Source: Eubacterium_G segne
GTDB lineage: Bacteria; Bacillota; Clostridia; Lachnospirales; Lachnospiraceae
Assembly: GCF_014287775.1 (NCBI RefSeq)
Contig: NZ_JACOOZ010000004.1
Coordinates: 186,001 to 250,000, forward strand
DNA: 64,000 nt
Direction: 5' to 3'
Part shown: positions 1 through 7,484 of the stretch, one piece after another
Layout of the letters: the number at the start of each line of letters is the position of its first letter
Numbering within the stretch: the stretch's first letter is position 1
Notes under the pieces: generated by a model
Told to the model about the DNA's origin: nothing
Seen by the model: only the letters and a program-made list of their open reading frames with translations
Database searches by the model: none
Program-made: the position numbers and the translations under genes

Positions 1-1368
1 ACAGTTATGAACATTTGAATCTCTTGTTCCCTGACAGAAGTTAATACCATCGGCAAAGTTATTACGAACTCTACAATTGTAAATATTTAAATCACTTTCT
101 TTGTTAATTGAATTGCTATCGTATCTTCCAATCCAGAAACCACATTCAAAATGTTCTTCCCAAACATCGTGGATACTTGTTCCTTTTGCAAACAAATCTC
201 TAAAGCACTTGTAATTTGCCTGCTGGTCAAATCTTGAATGAAGGTTTGAATTGATATACATATTACAGAATTCTACGCCCTGGCAATAACCTGTCTTCTC
301 ACCACAGATACCACCTGAACCCATACCTGAGTTAGTGAACTGTAATTTTGTATACCACATACCTGCACCTGTAATCTTTACGCCGTCAGCTGCAAGAATC
401 CATGTTTCATTCATATAATGAACACCTGATGCAAGGTATAAAATCTTATTTCCTGCTTCAGCTTTCTTGATGTAACTTTCCATCTGTGACTGTGTATGTG
501 TTCCTGCAGGTACTACTGTTGCTCCACTTGGTGCGCTAATGTAATCTGTATATTCAACTTCAATAAAGTCGATTCCAAGTGTGTAGTCTCCTGTATTTGT
601 AATAGTAATTGTACTTCCACCTGTTAATGGTTCGCTAAGTCTGAAATGTACTTCATCAAAAGCAAATGCAGGTGTACCGTTACTATTGTTAGCATCAACA
701 GGATGTCCACTTGGGAAATACTGCCATGCATAGTCTGATGTAACCTTTACCTCACTGCTTGATAAATATGTATTATATCTCTTTGATGAATCTTCATTGT
801 CATAACCCTGAACAGATGCACCATTGCTTGCCTTTACTGAAAACTTGCTCTGAAGTCCAAGTGGTTTTCCTGCACCGTCGCTTCCACCGCTTCCGTCAGG
901 CAATGTGTATCTTACGTTGACACCGTCTCCTCCACGTCCTGTTTTAATAGTCCATGTAATTGACTGACCTTTTCCCAATTCAACATATGACTGGTTTGAT
1001 GCCTGGCTGGCAACGTTAGATCTGTCCCAATCTAATGATTCTTTCTTTGTTCCTGTATAGTTATCCTGATAAGATACTGTTCCTTCGTCCATTGCAGCTA
1101 AATTCTTTGCATTGTTTGTGTAAGAATTTTCAATTGCCGCAGGGCTTGTGTCGTATCTGAAATATGGCATCTTAGCGCCTACCTGCCATTCAGTATTGTT
1201 CTGTGCAGCTTCTAATCTTGACTGTGCTGCCGGTACATCGGCTGTATTAGTAGCCGGTGCTGCTTCAACTGTATTAGGTGATAAATTAAAGAATTTACCT
1301 GATACAGGCTGAACCACCATTGCTGCTGTCAATGAAAGTGCTACAACTTTTTTGATTAACTTTCTCAT
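1..1368 (-). CDS. Secreted right-handed beta-helix carbohydrate-active protein (5' part only)
   Basis: This gene runs off the left edge, leaving 456 codons from the ATG at 1366-1368. A purine-rich site (AGGAAGAGG) precedes the start. Residues 1-36 form a signal peptide (KKVVALSLTAAMVV) ending near VEAAP. Residues of about 60-280 look like a jelly-roll carbohydrate-binding domain (GAKMPYFRYDTS, DEVHFRLSEPLTGG, LGIDFIEVEY). From about 290 a beta-helix begins (ASGVHYMNETWILAADGVKI, GAGMWYTKLQFTN, FADGINFCQGT), a pattern I associate with GH87-like and related right-handed beta-helix glycosidases. It is inferred to bind and cut a plant or microbial polysaccharide outside the cell. The substrate cannot be told, and a lyase is possible. 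The gene stands alone behind a palindromic operator candidate at 1406-1427. Confidence 0.7.
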   Translation of the reverse strand, partial: MRKLIKKVVALSLTAAMVVQPVSGKFFNLSPNTVEAAPATNTADVPAAQSRLEAAQNNTEWQVGAKMPYFRYDTSPAAIENSYTNNAKNLAAMDEGTVSYQDNYTGTKKESLDWDRSNVASQASNQSYVELGKGQSITWTIKTGRGGDGVNVRYTLPDGSGGSDGAGKPLGLQSKFSVKASNGASVQGYDNEDSSKRYNTYLSSSEVKVTSDYAWQYFPSGHPVDANNSNGTPAFAFDEVHFRLSEPLTGGSTITITNTGDYTLGIDFIEVEYTDYISAPSGATVVPAGTHTQSQMESYIKKAEAGNKILYLASGVHYMNETWILAADGVKITGAGMWYTKLQFTNSGMGSGGICGEKTGYCQGVEFCNMYINSNLHSRFDQQANYKCFRDLFAKGTSIHDVWEEHFECGFWIGRYDSNSINKESDLNIYNCRVRNNFADGINFCQGTRDSNVHNC

Positions 1369-1405
1369 ATATACCTCTTCCTTTCTTTAAATTTCCCCAC
1401 TTCTG

Positions 1406-1427
1406 CTAAGTTTAACGTTAAACTAAG
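1406..1427. promoter_or_regulatory. Palindromic operator candidate (LacI-type)
   Basis: A 22-bp near-perfect palindrome with a central CG (core TTTAACGTTAAA, 16-bp perfect part at 1409-1424) lies about 40 bp before the start codon of the secreted beta-helix gene. The symmetry and the AACGTT core are typical of LacI-family operators. A repressor that responds to a sugar from the substrate polysaccharide is inferred. No LacI gene lies in the window. Confidence 0.5.
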
Positions 1428-1511
1428 CTTATCACGGATTTGAGCTTTAGTCAATTTGTTTAAATCTGATTTTTTCAACAGATTTTTGTTTATTTTTTTG
1501 TGCATTTTGTA

Positions 1512-1547
1512 CAAAAATAGAGAGTAACACCTATTGTTACCCTCTAT
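1512..1547 (-). terminator. Rho-independent terminator after ksgA
   Basis: Read on the minus strand, ATAGAGGGTAACA and TGTTACTCTCTAT pair in a hairpin with a 5-base loop, followed by TTTTTG. It lies about 40 bp after the ksgA stop codon and closes the metG-tatD-ksgA block. Confidence 0.85.
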
Positions 1548-1587
1548 ATTATGCATAAAAACGTTATTAACTATTTTATTTTTATAT

Positions 1588-2451
1588 CTATTTTCCCATC
1601 AGTGCATTACTAAGCATTGCGAATTCTTCCAGAGTCAGTTTCTCGCCTCTTATGTTTTCGTCCTTTCCTATAGCTTTTATGGCATCTGCAATCTGTTCCT
1701 TGGTAAAGTCAAGTTCCGAAGAGTTCTTAAGACCATTAACTAAAGTCTTTCTTCTCTGATTAAATGAAGCCCTTATTATTCTAAACATAAGTCCCTCATC
1801 TGCTACTGAAACTACCTGCTGTGTATGTCTTGTAAGCTTAATTACTGCGGAATCAACATTCGGTCTTGGCATAAAGCAGTTTGCCGATACATTAAGCACA
1901 ACTTTCGCATCTGCATAATACTGTACTGCCAAAGACAACGCTCCGTAGTCCTTACTTCCGGGGCCTGTCTGCATTCTGTCTGCCACCTCTTTTTGAACCA
2001 TAATTGTAATGCTGTCTATTGGAACCTTACTTTCAAACAATCCCATAATAATAGGTGTTGTTATATAATATGGAAGGTTTGCCACGACTTTTATAGGTTT
2101 TCCACCGTTTTTTTCTTCTGCCAATGATTTTATGTCAACCTTTAATACATCCTCATTTATAACTTCAACATTATCATATTCAGATAATGTATCCTTCAAA
2201 ATAGGTATAAGCATCTTATCAATTTCCACTGCCACAACCTGCTTTGCCGCCTCACAGAGATACTGCGTCATGGTTCCGATTCCCGGGCCGATTTCCAATA
2301 CAAAATCATCTTTTGTAATTCCTGCTGCACTTACAATATTTTCTAATATGTTAGAATCTATAAGAAAATTCTGTCCGAATTTCTTTTGAAAGGCAAATCC
2401 GTATTTGTTTATTATCTCTTTTGTTGCTGCCGGTGTTCCAAGATACGCCAT
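1588..2451 (-). CDS. ksgA: 16S rRNA dimethyladenosine transferase KsgA/RsmA
   Basis: The product (287 residues) dimethylates two adjacent adenines (A1518/A1519 in E. coli numbering) near the 3' end of 16S rRNA with S-adenosylmethionine during 30S subunit maturation. The sequence shows the N-terminal QKKFGQNFL signature, SAM motif I (LEIGPGIGTMT), an acidic residue closing the second strand (VAVEIDK) and motif IV NLPYYITTPI with the target-adenine site. Length is normal for the family. The ATG follows AGGATATAA and lies 3 bases after the tatD stop, so the two genes are translated from one message. The order metG-tatD-ksgA is common in Firmicutes, often with an rnmV gene in between, which is absent here. 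Loss of this enzyme classically gives kasugamycin resistance. Confidence 0.96.
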   Translation of the reverse strand: MAYLGTPAATKEIINKYGFAFQKKFGQNFLIDSNILENIVSAAGITKDDFVLEIGPGIGTMTQYLCEAAKQVVAVEIDKMLIPILKDTLSEYDNVEVINEDVLKVDIKSLAEEKNGGKPIKVVANLPYYITTPIIMGLFESKVPIDSITIMVQKEVADRMQTGPGSKDYGALSLAVQYYADAKVVLNVSANCFMPRPNVDSAVIKLTRHTQQVVSVADEGLMFRIIRASFNQRRKTLVNGLKNSSELDFTKEQIADAIKAIGKDENIRGEKLTLEEFAMLSNALMGK

Positions 2452-2454
2452 TAT

Positions 2455-3231
2455 TTATATCCTCTTTCTTCCTATACCATATACATTTTTTGCATTTTCA
2501 CATGTTATGTCAATAACCTCAGTAGGACTGATGCCCTTAATTTCAGCTATTTTATTTACAACATAAGGCAGATTAAATGAATCATTTCGCTTTCCTCTGT
2601 TAGGAACAGGTGACATATATGGGCAATCTGTTTCAATAACCATCTTATCCATTGGCATGTATTCTACCACTTCCTGAAGCTTTCTTGCATTGGAAAAAGT
2701 AACAACTCCGCCAATTCCCAAATAAAAGCCCATGTCCATAAACTGTTTCGCCATTTCCTTCGTGTATGAGAAGCAGTGAACAATTCCACCCATTTCGTCA
2801 GCCCTGTTAGCCTTCATGACATCATATGTATCCTTAGCAGCGTCACGGCTGTGAATAATAATAGGAAGCTGTGCCTCTCTCGCTATTTGCATCTGACGCT
2901 CAAAAGCTTTTATTTGCTGGTCTTTGTTTTCATTCCAATGATAATCCAATCCGATTTCCCCTACGGCAACAATCTTTGGCTTGTAAACACTGCGCTCTAA
3001 CCATTCATAATCTTCTTCAGTTAAATCAGCCACATCATCCGGATGCACTCCAAGGGCTCCATATACATAAGGAAACCTTCTTGTAAGTCCTATGGTAGTC
3101 TTACATGAATGAATGGATGCTCCCACATTTACTATGTATTCAACCCCTCTGTTTCTCATACGTTCTAAAATCTGTTCACGATCATCATCAAATGCCTCAT
3201 CATCATAATGAGCATGTGTATCAAAAATCAT
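2455..3231 (-). CDS. tatD: TatD family metal-dependent deoxyribonuclease
   Basis: A TIM-barrel metal-dependent hydrolase (258 residues from the chosen start). The metal site begins with DTHAHYD at the N terminus, followed by GEIGLDYHW, IIHSRDA, GIVHCFSY and ETDCPY, the usual ordered TatD motifs. Family members have 3'-5' exonuclease activity on DNA. I chose the ATG at 3229-3231 because GGAGG sits 4-5 bases before it and the protein then starts MIFDTHAHYD like its relatives. An ATG 45 bases upstream is also open but lacks such a site. It is the middle gene of metG-tatD-ksgA. A GC-rich hairpin without a T run (about 3276-3305) precedes it and probably does not stop transcription. Confidence 0.93.
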   Translation of the reverse strand: MIFDTHAHYDDEAFDDDREQILERMRNRGVEYIVNVGASIHSCKTTIGLTRRFPYVYGALGVHPDDVADLTEEDYEWLERSVYKPKIVAVGEIGLDYHWNENKDQQIKAFERQMQIAREAQLPIIIHSRDAAKDTYDVMKANRADEMGGIVHCFSYTKEMAKQFMDMGFYLGIGGVVTFSNARKLQEVVEYMPMDKMVIETDCPYMSPVPNRGKRNDSFNLPYVVNKIAEIKGISPTEVIDITCENAKNVYGIGRKRI

Positions 3232-3333
3232 ATTTCCTCCAACTTTTCCTTCATAAATGCTGACGGTAAAATGCACAATCCCACTCCCTAAGGAATGGGA
3301 TTTTACATAACTTATAAAGTTTCTCTTTATATT

Positions 3334-5283
3334 TTAGCAGATTTCACTTCCACTTACTATATCTTTATCTACAGTTACTACTGAAAGATTTCCCTCATCA
3401 TCCCCGGCTGCAAGTATCATTCCCTGAGACTCAACACCACAGAGCTTACAAGGCTTTAAGTTTGTAATAACGGCAACCTTCTTTCCTACCATCTCTTCAG
3501 GCTTATAATATTTAGCTATTCCGGATACTATCTGGCGGGTTTCTGCTCCAATCTTAATCTGTGAAACAAGAAGCTTTTTAGCCTTTGGAACCGGCTCACA
3601 CTTAATTACCTCACCTACCTGAATCTGAACCTTGTCAAAATCATCAATTGTAATCTCAGGTTTAGCCTCTACTTCCGGATATTTTTCTCCTTCAGTATCT
3701 TTTTTCTGGGCTGCCTTAATTTCTTCAACTTTTTCCATAACGTCCTTTATGTCCATTCTGGCAAATAAAATTTCCGGCTTTTCAGTAACCTTATTACCTG
3801 ATTTGTATTTGCCAAATTCTTCCATATCGTCAAAAGCTCTTGCTTCTGCGTTAATCTGCTGAAGAATTTTCTTTGATGTTTCAGGCATAAATGGCTCTAA
3901 AAGGCTTGCGCCAATATTAATACCTTCAATTAAATTGTAAAGCACTGTTGCAAGTCTGTCCTTCTTGTCTTCTTCCTTTGCCAGTGCCCAAGGCATTGTT
4001 TCATCAATATATTTATTACATCTCTTAAATAATGCAAAAATTTCAGTAATTGCATCTGCAACTCTAAGTTTATCCATTTTTTCAGCTGCCTTTTTAGGTG
4101 CTGCAAGAACAGTTTCCTTAAAGTCTGCGTCTACATCATCGCTAACCCCTTTATTTTCAACAGCTCCATTAAAATACTTATTTGACATGGAAATTGTTCT
4201 GTTTACAAGATTTCCCAATGTATTTGCCAGGTCAGAGTTCATTCTCTCAACCATAAGCTCCCATGTTATTGTTCCATCGTTGTCAAAAGGCATTTCGTGA
4301 AGAACAAAATATCTTACCGCATCAACTCCAAATAAGTTAGCCAAATCATCAGCGTAAATAACATTTCCCTTTGACTTACTCATTTTTCCGTCTCCCTGTA
4401 ATAACCAAGGATGTCCGAAAATCTGCTTTGGAAGAGGAACGTCAAGAGCCATAAGCATTATCGGCCAGTAAATTGTATGGAAACGGAGAATATCCTTGCC
4501 AATAAGATGTAAATCTGCCGGCCAGTATTTGTTATATAACTCATCATTGTTTCCGTCTACGTCGTATCCAAGTCCTGTAATGTAGTTTGATAAAGCATCT
4601 ATCCAAACATAGATAACGTGCTTTGGATCAAAGTCAACAGGTACCCCCCACTTAAATGAAGTTCTGGATACACACAAATCCTGCAACCCCGGAAGAAGGA
4701 AGTTGTTCATCATTTCATTCTTTCTGGATTCCGGCTGTATAAATTCAGGATGTGTATTAATATGTTCAATAAGTCTGTCTGCGTACTTGCTCATTCTAAA
4801 GAAGTATGCCTCTTCCTTCGCCGGTGTACACTCCCTTCCACAGTCAGGACATTTGCCGTCTACTAACTGTGATTCCGTGAAAAATGACTCACAAGGTGTG
4901 CAGTACATTCCCTCATAATATCCTTTGTAAATATCACCCTGGTCATAAAGCTTCTTAAAAATCTTCTGAACCTGTTTCTCGTGATATTCATCTGTTGTTC
5001 TTATAAATTTGTCATATGATGTTCCTACAAGATCCCAAATTGTTTTGATTTCTCCTGAAACTTTGTCAACAAATTCCTTTGGAGTAACTCCGGCTTCTGC
5101 TGCTTTTAACTCAATTTTCTGTCCATGCTCATCTGTTCCTGTCTGGAATCTTACGTCATATCCCTGCTGTCTTTTGAAACGTACAATGCTATCTGCCAAA
5201 ATTGCCTCATAAGTATTTCCAATATGAGGCTTGCCTGATGTGTACGCAATTGCTGTTGTTAAATAAAATGTTTTCTTTGTCAT
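3334..5283 (-). CDS. metG: Methionyl-tRNA synthetase with C-terminal tRNA-binding domain
   Basis: This 649-residue class I synthetase charges tRNA-Met. The HIGH signature appears as PHIGN near residue 20 and the KMSKS loop as KMSKSKGN near residue 300. Between them a zinc knuckle is visible (CTPC then CPDCGRE), as expected in the knuckle-bearing MetRS type. The last 110 residues (DFDKVQIQVGEVIKCEPVP to the end) form the OB-fold tRNA-binding and dimerisation domain found in Firmicutes and E. coli enzymes. The ATG follows an AAGGAG site. The leader carries a T-box element, so expression should rise when uncharged tRNA-Met accumulates. It is the first gene of the metG-tatD-ksgA block. Confidence 0.97.
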   Translation of the reverse strand: MTKKTFYLTTAIAYTSGKPHIGNTYEAILADSIVRFKRQQGYDVRFQTGTDEHGQKIELKAAEAGVTPKEFVDKVSGEIKTIWDLVGTSYDKFIRTTDEYHEKQVQKIFKKLYDQGDIYKGYYEGMYCTPCESFFTESQLVDGKCPDCGRECTPAKEEAYFFRMSKYADRLIEHINTHPEFIQPESRKNEMMNNFLLPGLQDLCVSRTSFKWGVPVDFDPKHVIYVWIDALSNYITGLGYDVDGNNDELYNKYWPADLHLIGKDILRFHTIYWPIMLMALDVPLPKQIFGHPWLLQGDGKMSKSKGNVIYADDLANLFGVDAVRYFVLHEMPFDNDGTITWELMVERMNSDLANTLGNLVNRTISMSNKYFNGAVENKGVSDDVDADFKETVLAAPKKAAEKMDKLRVADAITEIFALFKRCNKYIDETMPWALAKEEDKKDRLATVLYNLIEGINIGASLLEPFMPETSKKILQQINAEARAFDDMEEFGKYKSGNKVTEKPEILFARMDIKDVMEKVEEIKAAQKKDTEGEKYPEVEAKPEITIDDFDKVQIQVGEVIKCEPVPKAKKLLVSQIKIGAETRQIVSGIAKYYKPEEMVGKKVAVITNLKPCKLCGVESQGMILAAGDDEGNLSVVTVDKDIVSGSEIC

Positions 5284-5394
5284 CTTTTTTCTCCTTATAT
5301 TTATTATCTGCTATTTTTTGCAATTATTAACATATTTGTGAAACCTTTATTTAATATAATGTAAGTACTACTGCCACCATGCTTACACAAATAA

Positions 5395-5690
5395 AAATAA
5401 CTCCCATCTTTTTTTGCAAAGACGAGAGTTCAAACTTCGTGGTACCACTTTACTTCATATAAAGATGTTGTATCTTTATATCTCATTTGCGCTGTAACGG
5501 GTGCAACCGTCAATAGCTACTTCCAGAAATGGAATATATCCCATCTGTTTCACCATTGCTGCTCCAGGGCCATGTTCAGTAGTTTCTCTCACTGCCCGCT
5601 TCCACCTTACCGGGCTCTCTTTAAGCGAATCCGCTACCTACTCTTCCTTTCGTGGCATTTGTCTTCTGCTCATAATTCTATTATTTTATG
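5395..5690 (-). promoter_or_regulatory. T-box leader of metG (methionine-specific candidate)
   Basis: On the minus strand the conserved T-box core AAAGTGGTACCACG lies at 5439-5453. It is followed by a terminator hairpin (AACTCTCGTCTTTG with AAAGATGGGAGTT, 5399-5431) and a T-rich tail. Upstream about 230 bases hold stem I, including a GCCCG...CGGGC hairpin. An ATG triplet at 5571-5573 in GAACATGG is the best specifier candidate, which fits the methionyl-tRNA synthetase gene downstream. Uncharged tRNA-Met is expected to stabilise the antiterminator and let metG be read. The 512-base gap between metG and the aldolase gene is otherwise empty except for the aldolase terminator. Confidence 0.92.
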
Positions 5691-5741
5691 GGCATTTTGT
5701 CAACAAAATATCATTAGGTGGGAATGGTATTATGATCACCT

Positions 5742-5775
5742 TAAAAATGGCGGGCTCCGCTACCGGAAACCCGCC
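5742..5775 (-). terminator. Terminator after the aldolase gene
   Basis: On the minus strand GGCGGGTTTCCGG...GCCCGCC forms a GC-rich hairpin followed by ATTTTTA, 20 bases after the aldolase stop codon. It ends the glycyl radical enzyme operon. Confidence 0.88.
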
Positions 5776-5795
5776 TATTAGAAAGAGATTGTGAA

Positions 5796-6473
5796 TTAGC
5801 AATTTGCCATTGTTTTTCCTTCTCCTGTAATTGACTCAAAGTCTTTGTTAAATGCGTCGATTGCTGCGTCGATTGCTGCATTTTTAATAAGACCTTCAAT
5901 TACGTCTGTTGCTACTGTAGATGCCCCTATTCCATATTTAGTAAGTTCAAGTACCTGCTGTGAATTCTTGAAGCTTGCTGCAAGAACTTCACATGGAAGA
6001 TTGTTATTTTCAAAAATATCCTGAATATCCATAGCTACCTGAACGCCGTTATATCCAAAGTTATCAATTCTATTAATGTACGGTGCTGTATATTTTGCAC
6101 CGGCTTTTGCTGCTAAAAATGCCTGCATTGGTGTGTAAATAGCTGTTGCTGTAATGTTTACTCCCTCTGCTGCTAAAGCCTTCATTGCCTTAAGTCCCTG
6201 TGGTGTTGTAGGAACCTTTACAAATGTATTTTCTCCTAATTTTTCTCTAATTACTTTAGCTTCTTCAATCATGCCTTCTGCATCTTTTGAAACTACCTGA
6301 ACATGAAGTTCTCCGTCTTTTCCAACGATTTCCCTCAGTTCTGAGAGAACCTCATATGGATTTCTTCCACTTTTAGCCAAAATAGACGGATTAGTTGTAA
6401 CACCATCACAAGGATATAATTCCCAAACTTTTTTTACCTTCTCAATGTTTGCGTCATCAATAATTAACTTCAT
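5796..6473 (-). CDS. fsa: Fructose-6-phosphate aldolase (FSA/TalC type of the transaldolase family)
   Basis: A short (225-residue) class I aldolase of the transaldolase family. Strand motifs are visible: DDANIEKVKK, GVTTNPSIL, VQVVSKDAEGM, and TFVKVPTT with the Schiff-base lysine (near residue 85). FSA-type enzymes reversibly cleave fructose 6-phosphate, or 1-deoxyfructose 6-phosphate, to glyceraldehyde 3-phosphate plus dihydroxyacetone or hydroxyacetone. The ATG at 6471-6473 was chosen because GGAGG lies 8 bases before it; a TTG five codons earlier overlaps that site. The position directly behind a glycyl radical enzyme and its activase matches E. coli ybiW-ybiY-fsaA and pflD-pflC-fsaB. This favours a role on 1-deoxyfructose 6-phosphate over transaldolase activity in the pentose pathway. 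Confidence 0.88.
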   Translation of the reverse strand: MKLIIDDANIEKVKKVWELYPCDGVTTNPSILAKSGRNPYEVLSELREIVGKDGELHVQVVSKDAEGMIEEAKVIREKLGENTFVKVPTTPQGLKAMKALAAEGVNITATAIYTPMQAFLAAKAGAKYTAPYINRIDNFGYNGVQVAMDIQDIFENNNLPCEVLAASFKNSQQVLELTKYGIGASTVATDVIEGLIKNAAIDAAIDAFNKDFESITGEGKTMANC

Positions 6474-6548
6474 CTTTTTTACCTCCAAAATTCTCTCTTT
6501 CTATATTTAATTAACCGCCGTTAATTATTTACTTATACTTCTAATTAC

Positions 6549-7466
6549 TTATATTTCCAATATAAGGTTCTTCACGCCATTGTCTGTGGCAATTTTTCCA
6601 AATGCCCTCATCTGGTCATCGCTGTATAACGGCGGATTGTTTTTAAAACAAAATTCCTTATCCACCATGTCATACTTTGCCTGTGCCAATGGATTGTAAT
6701 TTAAAATCTCGTATTTGACTTCCGGGTACAAACCGCTTATAAACTTTGCAATTCCTGCAATATTTTCTTCAGTCGCAGTCATACCAGGTATTAGTGGTGT
6801 TCTTATTATAACATTTTCTTTCTTTTCTGACATAAGCAGCCACTTCAAATTTTGCACTATCCTAGTGTTATCTACGCCCGTATACTTTTTATGAAGGTTG
6901 CTATCCATTATTTTTAGGTCTGCGTATACATAGTCAATATACTTCATGGCTTCCTTATATATAGGCATAGGAATATGAGATGCCGTCTCAATGGTGGTAG
7001 TTATGTTTTTTTCTTTTAAACCTTTTAAAATTTCAATAGCAAATTCATGTTGAAACAAAGGCTCACCACCGGACAGGGTAACCCCGCCACCGTATTTAAA
7101 AAACGGTGCATCCTTACAGGCTTCCTCCACTACCTCCTTAGATGTCATTTCCGTAGAATCCATGGTTAGTGCCACTGCCGGACAACTATCAATTATATTA
7201 TGCCAGTTCTCCACCTTGGAAACATCCAGCTTTATCTTTCCGTCAACTTCCGTTACGCCACCGTTTTCCGCCAAATGCACACATGTATTACAATGTATGC
7301 ATTTATTTGGGAAATACAGAGGTCTTTGTTTAATTGAAATCCCCTCAGGATTCTGACACCAGACACAGTTTAAGGTACATCCCTTAAGAAAAACCGTTGT
7401 CCTGATGCCATGTCCGTCATGGGTAGAAAATCTCTTAAAATCGAAAACGTAACCTTTCAAATTCAC
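6549..7466 (-). CDS. Glycyl radical enzyme activating enzyme (radical SAM)
   Basis: A radical SAM protein (305 residues) that would install the glycyl radical on the enzyme encoded just upstream. The cluster motif CTLNCVWC (Cys30, Cys34, Cys37) binds the [4Fe-4S] cluster that cleaves SAM; GGGVTLSGGEPLFQ is the usual GGE motif. Between them lies a shortened ferredoxin-like insert (CIHCNTC, then DSCPAVAL), which suggests extra cluster ligands but fewer than in the classic two-cluster insert. The N terminus FKRFSTHDGHGIRTTVFLKG is typical of PflA-like activases. The gap to the radical enzyme gene is 18 bases, so the two are co-transcribed. Confidence 0.93.
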   Translation of the reverse strand: MNLKGYVFDFKRFSTHDGHGIRTTVFLKGCTLNCVWCQNPEGISIKQRPLYFPNKCIHCNTCVHLAENGGVTEVDGKIKLDVSKVENWHNIIDSCPAVALTMDSTEMTSKEVVEEACKDAPFFKYGGGVTLSGGEPLFQHEFAIEILKGLKEKNITTTIETASHIPMPIYKEAMKYIDYVYADLKIMDSNLHKKYTGVDNTRIVQNLKWLLMSEKKENVIIRTPLIPGMTATEENIAGIAKFISGLYPEVKYEILNYNPLAQAKYDMVDKEFCFKNNPPLYSDDQMRAFGKIATDNGVKNLILEI

Positions 7467-7484
7467 ATCATCACTTTCTTAAAT

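Noticed and set aside
1365..1556. Minus-strand 63-codon frame between ksgA and the beta-helix gene
   Set aside because: It spans the ksgA terminator and the palindromic operator and ends over the start of the next gene.
3276..3305. Hairpin between metG and tatD as a terminator
   Set aside because: The stem is fair but no T run follows on the minus strand, and the downstream genes need read-through.
5501..5794. Plus-strand open frame of 97 codons across the gap before metG
   Set aside because: It lies over the T-box leader and the aldolase terminator on the other strand, and has no ribosome site and no coding character.
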